DNA from: O2-02-FULL-42-9 sp038043025
Lineage (GTDB): Bacteria > Pseudomonadota > Gammaproteobacteria > UBA12402
Length of the DNA: 24,271 nucleotides
NCBI GenBank assembly: GCA_038043025.1
Contig: JBBTCW010000044.1
Coordinates: 1 to 24,271 of the forward strand
Direction of reading: 5' to 3'
The position numbers were made by a program, and so were the translations under genes. Positions 1-7,048 of this stretch are shown piece after piece (position 1 is the stretch's first letter; each line of letters opens with the position of its first letter). The notes under the pieces were generated by a model. The model was not told where the DNA came from. It saw only the letters and a program-made list of their open reading frames with translations, and did not search any database.

Positions 1-108
1 TCTGCTGCGCGCTTCTCTGCCCCTGCTGCCCGTTCCTCTGCCACTGCTGCCCGTTTCTCTGCCACTGCGGCCCGTTTCTCTGCCACTGCTGCTCGTTTTT
101 TCTCTGCC
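1..108 (-). repeat. 21-bp tandem repeat encoding heptads
   Basis: About five tandem 21-bp units (for example 20-40, 41-61 and 62-82) differ by only a few bases. Each encodes a 7-residue unit of the type AAVAEKR in the minus-strand ankyrin gene, with one unit carrying an extra lysine (AEKKRAA). Units are a multiple of three, so a change in copy number alters coiled-coil length without shifting frame. The array runs out of the window, so total copy number is unknown. Confidence 0.85.
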
Positions 109-1055
109 GCAACTTGTTCCGCTGTGAGAGGTGTTCCAGCTTGCTGCTCAGGTGTGACGCCTTCAATATGACCGGCTTGTTTTCGTTTGGCTTCTTCGGC
201 TCTTAAGAAGTCGTACACTAGTTGTACGCTGTATTTTAAAGCGCAGTCGCCTGCTGTTCGTTGTTTATCATCTTTCCATAGAACATCCGCGCCTCTTTCA
301 ACGGCAGCTTCGATTAATGGCAAATCCGCTCCCCCGATCACCAGATAATGTAATACAGTGTAACCTTTCGCACCTGTCGCATTGATTTTTAGATCACCAT
401 GGTCCTGCGATAACCGATATTCAATTCCTGCGAAACTTTCGGGCATATCTCTTTTCACTTGTTGCGCGAGTTCCAGTAATCCGCTAGTCCGATAGCGAGA
501 AAGTTCGGCTTCAGGAGGTGTGCCTCCTTCAAAAGAACACCCCGCGTACCGTGTGCATTTTTTTAAAGTAGCCGTTATCGTTGGTTTGTCGAGTATGCTG
601 CCGGCTCGTTGTGAGCGACTAAAAGCCTGCACGAGATTCTCAGCTTGTTTCGGGTATTTTAAAATACGCACTATATTTTCTTCTTTGAGCATGTTGGCTT
701 TTTTTAAGATAGCAATAACCTGTGCGGTGTCCTCGCCAAGTTCCTTGTATAAAGTACTCTTTAATTTCACCAAAAATTCTGTTTCTAAGGGAACAGCAAA
801 GAAGAGCTCTTCTGACGTATTATAACAGTAATCAATTAATGGCCATAGTTCACTTCGAGAAACGGGAGTTTGATCAGCATCGGCACTCCACATATCTTCT
901 CCACGCAAGCGACCGAATGTCATGCTTAGACGCTCTATGGTAGGAGAGAATTTAGGCAGTACTATGTGTGGTTGGTGTTCTTTCAACCAGTCTTTGCCGC
1001 AGCTGTAATGATTAAGAGCGTTGTGAACCAATTCCAGTAACTCTAACTTTTTCAT
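1..1055 (-). CDS. Ankyrin-repeat protein with heptad coiled-coil tail, 3' end outside window
   Basis: A minus-strand frame opens with ATG at 1055, preceded by a GAGG ribosome-binding site, and stays open to the window edge, giving about 351 residues. I do not recognise the N-terminal ~225 residues (MKKLELLELVHNALNHYSCG...). Residues about 230-290 hold one or two ankyrin-like repeats, with the signatures GYTVLHYLVIGGADLPLIEA and VERGADVLWKDDKQRTAGDC. From about residue 315 the chain becomes a regular alanine/glutamate/lysine/arginine heptad series (AAVAEKR), predicted to form a coiled coil and still continuing at the edge. There is no signal peptide or membrane segment. In intracellular gammaproteobacteria this architecture is common among secreted effectors that bind host proteins; effector status here is inference. 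It lies downstream of gyrB in the same direction, beyond a 400-bp spacer. Confidence 0.8.
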   Translation of the reverse strand, partial: MKKLELLELVHNALNHYSCGKDWLKEHQPHIVLPKFSPTIERLSMTFGRLRGEDMWSADADQTPVSRSELWPLIDYCYNTSEELFFAVPLETEFLVKLKSTLYKELGEDTAQVIAILKKANMLKEENIVRILKYPKQAENLVQAFSRSQRAGSILDKPTITATLKKCTRYAGCSFEGGTPPEAELSRYRTSGLLELAQQVKRDMPESFAGIEYRLSQDHGDLKINATGAKGYTVLHYLVIGGADLPLIEAAVERGADVLWKDDKQRTAGDCALKYSVQLVYDFLRAEEAKRKQAGHIEGVTPEQQAGTPLTAEQVAAEKKRAAVAEKRAAVAEKRAAVAEERAAGAEKRAA

Positions 1056-1089
1056 GGGTAACCTCTATTATTATTATGTGTCTTATAAT

Positions 1090-1104
1090 GCGAATTCCGG
1101 GTAA
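1090..1104. repeat. Solitary IS982/MITE terminal-repeat relic
   Basis: GCGAATTCCGGGTAA matches 14 of 15 positions of the terminal repeat of the IS982-family remnant at 22312-22330, read on the minus strand (ACGCGAATTCCGGATAAGG). No second end is recognisable nearby, so this is probably the scar of a degraded element just upstream of the ankyrin gene. Confidence 0.45.
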
Positions 1105-1399
1105 TTTTTGCCAGCGGTTCTGAAAAAGAATTGTAGCATAACCCCATTATTTTTCCAATACTTTGGCTAATATTTTATCAATCTTGTGCAACTCATTGTT
1201 TAATAAAGATTCATTGGAGAGACGAAGCTCATAGGTTGGGCTGAGCGCACGCACACATGCGAAGCCCAACAATAAATATGTCAGCTCAGGGGTACAGGCA
1301 TGTCTCACTGATATGGCCATCCATGGCCAGTCGTTCGCATGACTGCGACAGGCCACTGGCATGTCGGTTCATGCTCCACACTCATGCGAACAGGTCGGT

Positions 1400-1447
1400 C
1401 TCAGCTCAGAGGACGCGAAGCTTCGCTTCGCTTACCTCTGAGCTGAG
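1400..1447. repeat. 13-bp perfect inverted repeat (hairpin) downstream of gyrB
   Basis: CTCAGCTCAGAGG at 1400-1412 pairs perfectly with CCTCTGAGCTGAG at 1435-1447. The 22-nt interior contains its own 12-bp palindrome, GCGAAGCTTCGC (1415-1426). It begins 7 bp after the gyrB stop and could end or stabilise gyrB mRNA, but no U-tract follows on either strand, so it is not a standard intrinsic terminator. The arms resemble the GCTCAGAGCTG core of the dispersed repeat described elsewhere in the window. Confidence 0.7.
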
Positions 1448-1454
1448 GATCTAT

Positions 1455-3872
1455 CTATACATCAATATTACTAGCCTCAAGCGCATTTTTGTCAATAAAG
1501 TCGCGGCGGGGTTCGACTTTGTCGCCCATCAGAATTGAAAACATCTCGTCTGCGGCAATGGCATCGGGAATGGTCACTTTTTTCAATAACCTTGTGCTGG
1601 CATCCATCGTGGTTTCCCATAACTGCCCAGGATTCATTTCTCCTAAACCTTTGTAACGTTGAATCGCTTGGCCTTTCTTTGCCTCGCGCATCAACCAACC
1701 ATAAACTTCTTCAAAATTAGAAACCGCTTGTCGCGATTCCTCTCGCGTAACATACGCATCCGTCTGCAGCAATCCGTGCAAGCTCGCGCCTAAATCTGTC
1801 ATCGATTGATACTCGGCTGATTCAAAAAAATCTTGTTTGAAACAACAATCTTTAGTCGTACCATGCTCGCGTATGGTAATTTTAGGCAAATTAACATGAT
1901 TATCTTCTGGCTTGAATAGCTCCGTTGAATAATGAACAGAATTTGTGTTCATTTTTCCCAAAACGGTTTGCAAATTGTTCACCCATTTTTGCATCACATC
2001 CAAATCTGTTAATTCCGTGACTTTCAAACGAGTTGCAAAAACCAATTGCCACAACACATTGATCGGGTACCGCTTGGATAATCGATTAATGATCGCAGAT
2101 ACTATCTGATATTTTTTAACTAACGCCTCGAGCGCAATGCCTTGAATCGGCGGCGCAGAAGCTGACGGAAATAATGCCGCGCCATCCAGCGCCAATTGAA
2201 TCAAATAATTTTCAAGGGCATCATCGTCGCGTAAATACATTTCTTGTTTGCCTTTTTTTACACGATAAAGAGGCGGTTGCGCGATATAAATATGGCCGCG
2301 CTCAACCAGTTCATGCATTTGGCGAAAGAAAAATGTGAGCAACAATGTCGTAATATGTGAGCCATCGACGTCCGCATCCGTCATAATGATGATGCGATGA
2401 TAGCGCAGTTTGTCGGGGCTAAATTCTTCACGACCGATGCCACAGCCCAGCGCTGTAATCAACGTGCCGATTTCAGCGGATGATAGCATTTTGTCGAACC
2501 GCGCCTTTTCAACATTTAAAATTTTACCTTTGAGCGGCAAAATGGCCTGATAACGACGATCACGACCTTGTTTGGCAGAACCGCCGGCCGAATCACCCTC
2601 AACTAAAAAGATTTCACACTGTGCGGGATCCGTTTCTTGGCAGTCAGCTAATTTTCCAGGCAATCCGGCAATGTCTAACACATTTTTACGTCGCGTCATA
2701 TCGCGCGCTTTGCGTGCTGCTTCGCGCGCACGTGCGGCATCAACGATTTTTGATACAATGACCTTCGCATCTTTCGGATGTTCTAATAAAAATTCGCGCA
2801 ACTTTTCGGCAAACACGGATTCGACGACTGGCTTCACTTCTGAAGACACTAGTTTCTCTTTGGTTTGAGAGGAAAATTTTGGATCAGGCATCTTAATTGA
2901 CAGCACGGCCGTTAACCCTTCGCGCGCATCATCGCCTGTCGGATCAACCTTGAATTTCTTTGCGAGCCCTTCTTGTTCTATATAGTTATTAAGCGTTCGC
3001 GTCAGCGCACTACGAAAACCGACTAAATGTGTACCACCATCGCGCTGTGGAATATTATTAGTATAACAAAATACATTTTCTTGATAGGTATCGTTCCATT
3101 GCAACGCAACTTCAACCGTAATCATATCTCGCGTTTCAGAAAAATAAAAAATCTGCTCGCCAATACAGGTTTTGCTTTTATTAAGATGCGCGACAAAAGA
3201 GCGAATGCCACCTTCATACTCAAATAAATCTTCTTTCCCGCTGCGCTCATCAGTCAATCGAATTTTTACGCCCGAATTTAAAAAAGATAATTCTCGCAAT
3301 CGTTTTGCTAAAATATCATACTTGAATTCCGTATTTGAAAAAGTTTCTGTGCTGGGCTTAAACCGAATAGCGGTGCCGGTACGATCTGAATTCCCTATTT
3401 CTTTAAGAGGCGCATCGGGATTTCCCATGTGGTACATCTGTTCATACGCCTTTCCTCCGCGTCGGATTGTTAAACGCAATTCTTCAGACAATGCATTCAC
3501 CACCGACACGCCCACGCCGTGCAACCCACCGGAAACTTTATAAGAATTATTATCAAATTTGCCGCCGGCGTGCAAAATAGTCATAATCACTTCGGCCGCT
3601 GAACGCCCTTCTTCTTTATGAATATCAACAGGAATGCCGCGGCCATCATCTTTTACCGTCACAGATTTATCTGTATGCACAATGACTTCGATATGGGAAC
3701 AATACCCCGCCAACGCCTCGTCGATTGAGTTATCCACAACCTCAAAAACCATGTGATGCAGACCAGTGCCATCATCGGTATCGCCGATATACATGCCAGG
3801 ACGCTTACGAACCGCATCGAGCCCCTTTAGAACCTTAATTCGCGACGAATCATATGCTTCATTTTCGCTCAC
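1455..3872 (-). CDS. gyrB: DNA gyrase subunit B
   Basis: ATPase subunit of DNA gyrase (GyrA2GyrB2), which introduces negative supercoils ahead of replication and transcription. The 805 residues match the usual gammaproteobacterial length, which includes the insertion in the TOPRIM region. The N-terminal GHKL ATPase shows VLKGLDAVRKRPGMYIG, EVVDNSIDEALAG and the glycine-rich lid GGLHGVGVSVVNALS. The TOPRIM domain shows EGDSAGGSAKQGRDR with the catalytic glutamate, PLKGKILNVEKA and the metal-binding DADVDGSHI. The C-terminal GyrA-interaction segment contains QRYKGLGEMNPGQLWETTMD. The start is GTG, preceded by AGAGG at 8-nt spacing. In many relatives gyrB directly follows recF; here an opposing HepT-like gene and two parS sites lie between them, so gyrB probably has its own promoter. 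Confidence 0.98.
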   Translation of the reverse strand: MSENEAYDSSRIKVLKGLDAVRKRPGMYIGDTDDGTGLHHMVFEVVDNSIDEALAGYCSHIEVIVHTDKSVTVKDDGRGIPVDIHKEEGRSAAEVIMTILHAGGKFDNNSYKVSGGLHGVGVSVVNALSEELRLTIRRGGKAYEQMYHMGNPDAPLKEIGNSDRTGTAIRFKPSTETFSNTEFKYDILAKRLRELSFLNSGVKIRLTDERSGKEDLFEYEGGIRSFVAHLNKSKTCIGEQIFYFSETRDMITVEVALQWNDTYQENVFCYTNNIPQRDGGTHLVGFRSALTRTLNNYIEQEGLAKKFKVDPTGDDAREGLTAVLSIKMPDPKFSSQTKEKLVSSEVKPVVESVFAEKLREFLLEHPKDAKVIVSKIVDAARAREAARKARDMTRRKNVLDIAGLPGKLADCQETDPAQCEIFLVEGDSAGGSAKQGRDRRYQAILPLKGKILNVEKARFDKMLSSAEIGTLITALGCGIGREEFSPDKLRYHRIIIMTDADVDGSHITTLLLTFFFRQMHELVERGHIYIAQPPLYRVKKGKQEMYLRDDDALENYLIQLALDGAALFPSASAPPIQGIALEALVKKYQIVSAIINRLSKRYPINVLWQLVFATRLKVTELTDLDVMQKWVNNLQTVLGKMNTNSVHYSTELFKPEDNHVNLPKITIREHGTTKDCCFKQDFFESAEYQSMTDLGASLHGLLQTDAYVTREESRQAVSNFEEVYGWLMREAKKGQAIQRYKGLGEMNPGQLWETTMDASTRLLKKVTIPDAIAADEMFSILMGDKVEPRRDFIDKNALEASNIDV

Positions 3873-3921
3873 TGTGTCTGCCTCTTTTTATACTGTGACT
3901 ATCCGTGTAATAATCATTATT

Positions 3922-3950
3922 ATCCTAACTGATTTTCTTAAATTTATCAA
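3922..3950 (-). promoter_or_regulatory. Candidate gyrB promoter
   Basis: On the minus strand, TTGATA (3950-3945) is followed after 17 bp by TAGGAT (3927-3922), matching the sigma-70 consensus at 5/6 and 4/6. It lies about 50 bp upstream of the gyrB GTG. A TATAAA at about 3893-3888 is an alternative -10 but lacks a good -35. Confidence 0.4.
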
Positions 3951-4055
3951 GAAGTTATGGATAAATCGGGCTAGGCTAATTCATTGAAAAATATAGGAGT
4001 TTTGAATGATTTTCGTTCAATGACTTGAGAGTAACTGGCGTGGATTTTTATTCTA

Positions 4056-4071
4056 TGTTCCACGTGGAACA
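4056..4071. promoter_or_regulatory. parS centromere site 1
   Basis: TGTTCCACGTGGAACA is a perfect 16-bp palindrome and matches the ParB-binding site known from pseudomonads. It lies between gyrB and the divergent HepT-like gene, just upstream of the latter's promoter. ParB spreading from such origin-proximal sites organises and segregates the origin; parA and parB are not in the window. Confidence 0.9.
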
Positions 4072-4098
4072 TCAGATATCAGATAAATGTGAAGAATT

Positions 4099-4126
4099 TT
4101 GAAAAGATTCTTCTCTAGCGTATAAT
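4099..4126 (+). promoter_or_regulatory. Candidate promoter of the HepT-like gene
   Basis: TTGAAA (4099-4104), 16 bp spacer and a perfect TATAAT (4121-4126) point toward the gene starting at 4158. An AAAGGA ribosome-binding site at 4145-4150 follows, 7 nt before the ATG. Confidence 0.6.
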
Positions 4127-4157
4127 GAGAACTTAAAATGGACAAAAGGAATTAAAC

Positions 4158-4550
4158 ATGAGCGAATCTCGATTAGATCAGCGAAAAAAAGAATATTCTA
4201 ACGCAGTAACGCGCTTAAAAGATGCGCTTAATCAGCCTGTTAATGAATATCTACAAGACGCGGCCATTCAACGCTTTGAATTTACGTATGAACTTGCCTG
4301 GAAAACGTTGAAACTTTATTTAGAAACCAAAGATATCGATGTGCGCAATGCAAAAGATACACTCAAAGCCGCATTTGAACAGGGATTTATTAAAAATTCC
4401 GATGACTGGACAGAACTGCATCAAAAAAGCAATCTAACTAACCATACATACGATGCTGCATTGGCTAAAGAGGTTTATGATTTTCTTAAACAAAAAGGAA
4501 TTTATCTTTTTTCCACATTGAACGATCAGTTTCAGCGGCTATCTAAATGA
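4158..4550 (+). CDS. HI0074-type nucleotidyltransferase substrate-binding (HepT-like) protein
   Basis: A 130-residue all-alpha protein of the HI0074 family (NTase substrate-binding, related to HepT toxins). It shows the family's early signature RFEFTYELAWKTLKLYL (about residues 39-55) and the late NLTNHTYD (about residues 94-101). Family members normally sit beside a small MNT/MJ0435-type nucleotidyltransferase, forming a toxin-antitoxin-like pair; no such partner is found here. The conserved arginine of the R-x(4-6)-H-x-Y motif (usually RN..SHTYD) is replaced: the sequence reads KSNLTNHTYD, with S where R is expected. It has its own promoter and a clear ribosome-binding site, lies opposite to its neighbours, and is bracketed by two parS sites. 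It may be a neutralised or repurposed relic. Family assignment is firm; activity is not. Confidence 0.85.
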   Translation: MSESRLDQRKKEYSNAVTRLKDALNQPVNEYLQDAAIQRFEFTYELAWKTLKLYLETKDIDVRNAKDTLKAAFEQGFIKNSDDWTELHQKSNLTNHTYDAALAKEVYDFLKQKGIYLFSTLNDQFQRLSK

Positions 4551-4593
4551 AGAATTGAAAGAGAATATTATACGGGAAGGAAAAAATTTGTTT

Positions 4594-4609
4594 TGTTCCA
4601 CGTGGAACA
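4594..4609. promoter_or_regulatory. parS centromere site 2
   Basis: A second perfect TGTTCCACGTGGAACA palindrome, in the short spacer between the convergent HepT-like gene and recF, 5 bp beyond the recF stop codon. Being an inverted repeat, it could also fold in both transcripts. Confidence 0.9.
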
Positions 4610-4614
4610 TATAA

Positions 4615-5733
4615 CTAAATAGCAATTTCGACAAATTTTTCTGATCTATTTAGTTCAAAAGGCGTAATATTGCCCAAATTAACCTGAAAAACCTTGGTAG
4701 AGGGCAGTTTTATCAAATCAATAAAGGCATTCTGCTCAATACAAGTCATAAAAATTTGCGTTTCAAGTTCAGTTAAAACCCCGCATAAAGCCCTACGATG
4801 CTCTGTGTCTAGCTCAGATGGAAGGTCGTCCACCAAAAACACGCATTTCTTGTTGGTTTTTTTCTCCAATAATAATGCTTGAGCTAACTGCATCGCGCAA
4901 ACCAGTAATTTTAGTTGCCCTCGAGATAAAACATCCTGCGCAAGATGCTCGCCAACATATAACAAGAGATCTGCACGATGTGGACCAAATTGTGTATGTC
5001 CGAGCATGATATCTCGTTGTAATGACGACGTTAACAACGATTCTAACGAGCGCTCCTCTGACCAGCCTGAACGAAATTCAATACGAACACGCGCTATATT
5101 TAATAATCTTTGCATTAATTCCATAAAAATCGGCCGCAATTCATCAACATACATCTGCCTAAAACGAGTAATCTGCTCTGAAAGGCCTATAAAATCTGTA
5201 TCCCATGGTTCTACGCGCTGTTTTATGGAATCAAAATTCACTTTTTCTTTTAAAACGGCATTACGATGCCGCAAAACTCGATAAAGTTGTTTCCAAAGCG
5301 TTATGAATTCATGTTCCACGTGGAACACTCCCCAATCGACAAATTTCCGTCGCATTTTTGAGCCGGCAGTAATTAATTGATAGGTATCTGGGTTAATCAC
5401 TTGCAATGGGAACTGTTCAGCTAATTCCGCAATAGATTGAACATCTTTGTCTGCAATTCGTATACGCGATTTTCCATTTCGCGCACGCATAATTCCAACG
5501 GACAAATCGCCCATTCTTCCAAATAAAGTAAACTCTTTTTCGCCATGCTGAATCACATGTTTAAAAAATCGAGTTTTAAAGGATCGAGCAACGCTTAAAT
5601 GATGAATTGCTTCGAGCAAACTTGTTTTGCCACTGCCATTTCCGCCAACAAATAGGTTAAATCGATTAGAAGGATTTATCTCAGCATGCGTGATATTTCT
5701 AAAACAATGAACGTTAAAAGAAGAGAGAATCAT
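4615..5733 (-). CDS. recF: DNA replication and repair protein RecF
   Basis: SMC/Rad50-like ATPase that, with RecO and RecR, loads RecA onto gapped DNA at stalled forks. The 372 residues are slightly longer than the roughly 357 of E. coli. It opens with MILSSFNVHCFRNIT, typical of the family. Walker A is GGNGSGKTS (residues 30-38). The ABC-type signature is LSRGQLKLLVCAMQLAQALL, and Walker B is CVFLVDDLPSELD. It lies 27 bp downstream of dnaN on the same strand, so dnaA-dnaN-recF is probably one operon. The codons for VFHVEHEF contain a third parS palindrome. Confidence 0.97.
   Translation of the reverse strand: MILSSFNVHCFRNITHAEINPSNRFNLFVGGNGSGKTSLLEAIHHLSVARSFKTRFFKHVIQHGEKEFTLFGRMGDLSVGIMRARNGKSRIRIADKDVQSIAELAEQFPLQVINPDTYQLITAGSKMRRKFVDWGVFHVEHEFITLWKQLYRVLRHRNAVLKEKVNFDSIKQRVEPWDTDFIGLSEQITRFRQMYVDELRPIFMELMQRLLNIARVRIEFRSGWSEERSLESLLTSSLQRDIMLGHTQFGPHRADLLLYVGEHLAQDVLSRGQLKLLVCAMQLAQALLLEKKTNKKCVFLVDDLPSELDTEHRRALCGVLTELETQIFMTCIEQNAFIDLIKLPSTKVFQVNLGNITPFELNRSEKFVEIAI
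5312..5327. promoter_or_regulatory. parS centromere site 3, inside recF
   Basis: A third identical TGTTCCACGTGGAACA, lying within recF where it encodes the VFHVEH segment. The site is therefore under both protein and DNA constraint. The three sites lie within about 1.3 kb, 3-4.5 kb from the DnaA-box cluster. Confidence 0.88.
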
Positions 5734-5760
5734 TCGTAACTCTTTGATTTATATGGAATT

Positions 5761-6936
5761 TTATAATCTCATCGGCATCACAACATAGGTGAAGCTGCCT
5801 AATTCTTGATCTTCTTCAACTAATAAACTGCTATTAGAATCAGCAAATATTAGTTTGATAGTCGAGGACTCGATTGCTTGGCATACATCGATCAAATAAT
5901 TTACATTAAACCCAATTTCCAGTTCGCCGCCATTATATTCAATCAGCAAATCTTCCTCTGCTTCTTCTTGCTCGGGGTTGTTGGCTGAAATTCTCAGTAC
6001 ATTCTCGGATAAAAATAATCGAATACCTCGATATTTTTCATTCGACAAAATAGCCACGCGAGTAAATGCTTGCTTTAAGATTTCACGATCTATTTCGACC
6101 ACTTTATCGCCTTTTTTTGGAATAACGCGCGTATAATCAGGGAACTTTCCTTCAATTAACTTAGAAATAAATTTAAACTCTGACGTCATCGCATAAATAT
6201 GATTTGATCCAATGATAAACTCAATCATGTCATCGCTATCATTTAAAAGACGCATCAATTCCATAACGCCTTTGCGCGGCACAATAACTTGTGCGTTGTT
6301 TCCTTTTTTAAGTTTTAATCCATCAATAGATCCCAACGATAAACGATGCCCGTCGGTTGCAATCAAGCGTAACTCATCTTCACGTAAATCAAACAACATT
6401 CCATTCAAATAATAACGCACATCCTGCTGCGGTATTGCAAAATGAGTGCTCGCCAGAACGTTCTTGAGTGTTTTTTGCGCAACAGAAAAGGCAATCTGCC
6501 CATTTCCTTCTTCAACTTTTGGAAATTCATCTGCGGACAATGTGGACAATATGAATTTACTTTTTTGTGTGGATAAAATGGCACGGTCATTTTTCATTTT
6601 AAATTTTATTTTTTCATCCGCCGGTAATGTACGGCAAATATCAAGAAATTTTCTCGCCGAAACGGTAACGCTGCCATCTTCGCTTTCTCCCTCTAATTCA
6701 ACATGGCTAGATAATTCTAATTCGAGATCAGTTGCCGTTAATGATAATTGATTTCCCGTAACACTTAATAAAATATTTGACAAAATAGGCAGCGTTTGTC
6801 GGCGCTCAACGGCGCCAGAAACTAACTGCAATGGTTTTAACAATGCACCCTGCGAAAGACTAAATGACATAACTGATTTGGTTGTTTTTTGCGCGGGTTC
6901 GATTGTTGTTTCACAAACATCAGTTGTGGCGGCCAT
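5761..6936 (-). CDS. dnaN: DNA polymerase III beta sliding clamp
   Basis: Ring-shaped processivity clamp that tethers Pol III and other DNA-handling proteins to DNA. The family core begins at MSFSLSQGALLKPLQLVSGA (ATG at 6870) and ends with the hallmark YVVMPMRL. The frame is open further upstream, to ATG at 6948. I chose ATG at 6936 (391 residues) because GGAG lies 6 nt before it; the ATG at 6870 has no visible ribosome-binding site. The protein then carries an unusual extension of about 22 polar residues (MAATTDVCETTIEPAQKTTK) before the clamp fold, absent from the E. coli protein (366 residues). The extension is probably flexible. dnaN sits 112 bp downstream of dnaA and 27 bp before recF. 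Confidence 0.95.
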   Translation of the reverse strand: MAATTDVCETTIEPAQKTTKSVMSFSLSQGALLKPLQLVSGAVERRQTLPILSNILLSVTGNQLSLTATDLELELSSHVELEGESEDGSVTVSARKFLDICRTLPADEKIKFKMKNDRAILSTQKSKFILSTLSADEFPKVEEGNGQIAFSVAQKTLKNVLASTHFAIPQQDVRYYLNGMLFDLREDELRLIATDGHRLSLGSIDGLKLKKGNNAQVIVPRKGVMELMRLLNDSDDMIEFIIGSNHIYAMTSEFKFISKLIEGKFPDYTRVIPKKGDKVVEIDREILKQAFTRVAILSNEKYRGIRLFLSENVLRISANNPEQEEAEEDLLIEYNGGELEIGFNVNYLIDVCQAIESSTIKLIFADSNSSLLVEEDQELGSFTYVVMPMRL

Positions 6937-7004
6937 GATTAGCTCCATAATTTAAAATTAGAAATTAACATTAGTCTACACCAGAAAGAGCTCACATTAA
7001 AGTT

Positions 7005-7029
7005 TGCCCCGTGGCTTGCAACAGGGGCA
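7005..7029. other. Hairpin in the dnaA-dnaN spacer
   Basis: TGCCCC (7005-7010) pairs with GGGGCA (7024-7029) across a 13-nt loop, about 20 bp past the dnaA stop. There is no proper U-tract on the minus strand, so it may be an attenuating or mRNA-processing hairpin rather than a terminator. Confidence 0.35.
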
Positions 7030-7048
7030 TTGCGCCTGGGGATTCTTA

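Larger units (their letters stand above)
1056..1454. other. Spacer between ankyrin gene and gyrB, rich in inverted repeats
   Basis: No convincing gene lies here. The minus frame 1362-1147 ends in a protein-like stretch (about LRLSNESLLNNELHKIDKIL) but begins inside repeats, so it may be a gene scrap. From 1235 onward the DNA is noticeably GC-richer and holds stacked inverted repeats: GTTGGGCT/AGCCCAAC (1235-1242 with 1263-1270), GTTCGCATGA pairing with a copy near 1382, and a 13-bp arm pair at 1400-1447. A 15-nt segment at 1393-1407 (GGTCGGTCTCAGCTC) recurs in inverted orientation near 22203, inside the IS982 remnant. Confidence 0.6.

Noticed and set aside
1105..1117. 13-nt match TTTTTGCCAGCGG to a segment repeated in the large paralogs (e.g. 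10216, 14280)
   Set aside because: The match does not extend on either side and is short enough to be chance.
1147..1362. Minus-strand 71-codon frame
   Set aside because: Its N-terminal half is read from inverted repeats and no ribosome-binding site is seen; at most the last 27 codons could be a gene scrap.
1400..1447. Intrinsic terminator of gyrB
   Set aside because: The stem is strong but no U-tract follows on the minus strand; kept as an inverted repeat only.
3730..3738. Consensus DnaA box TTATCCACA in gyrB
   Set aside because: It encodes the invariant VVDNS motif, so it is explained by protein sequence; it is far from the box cluster.
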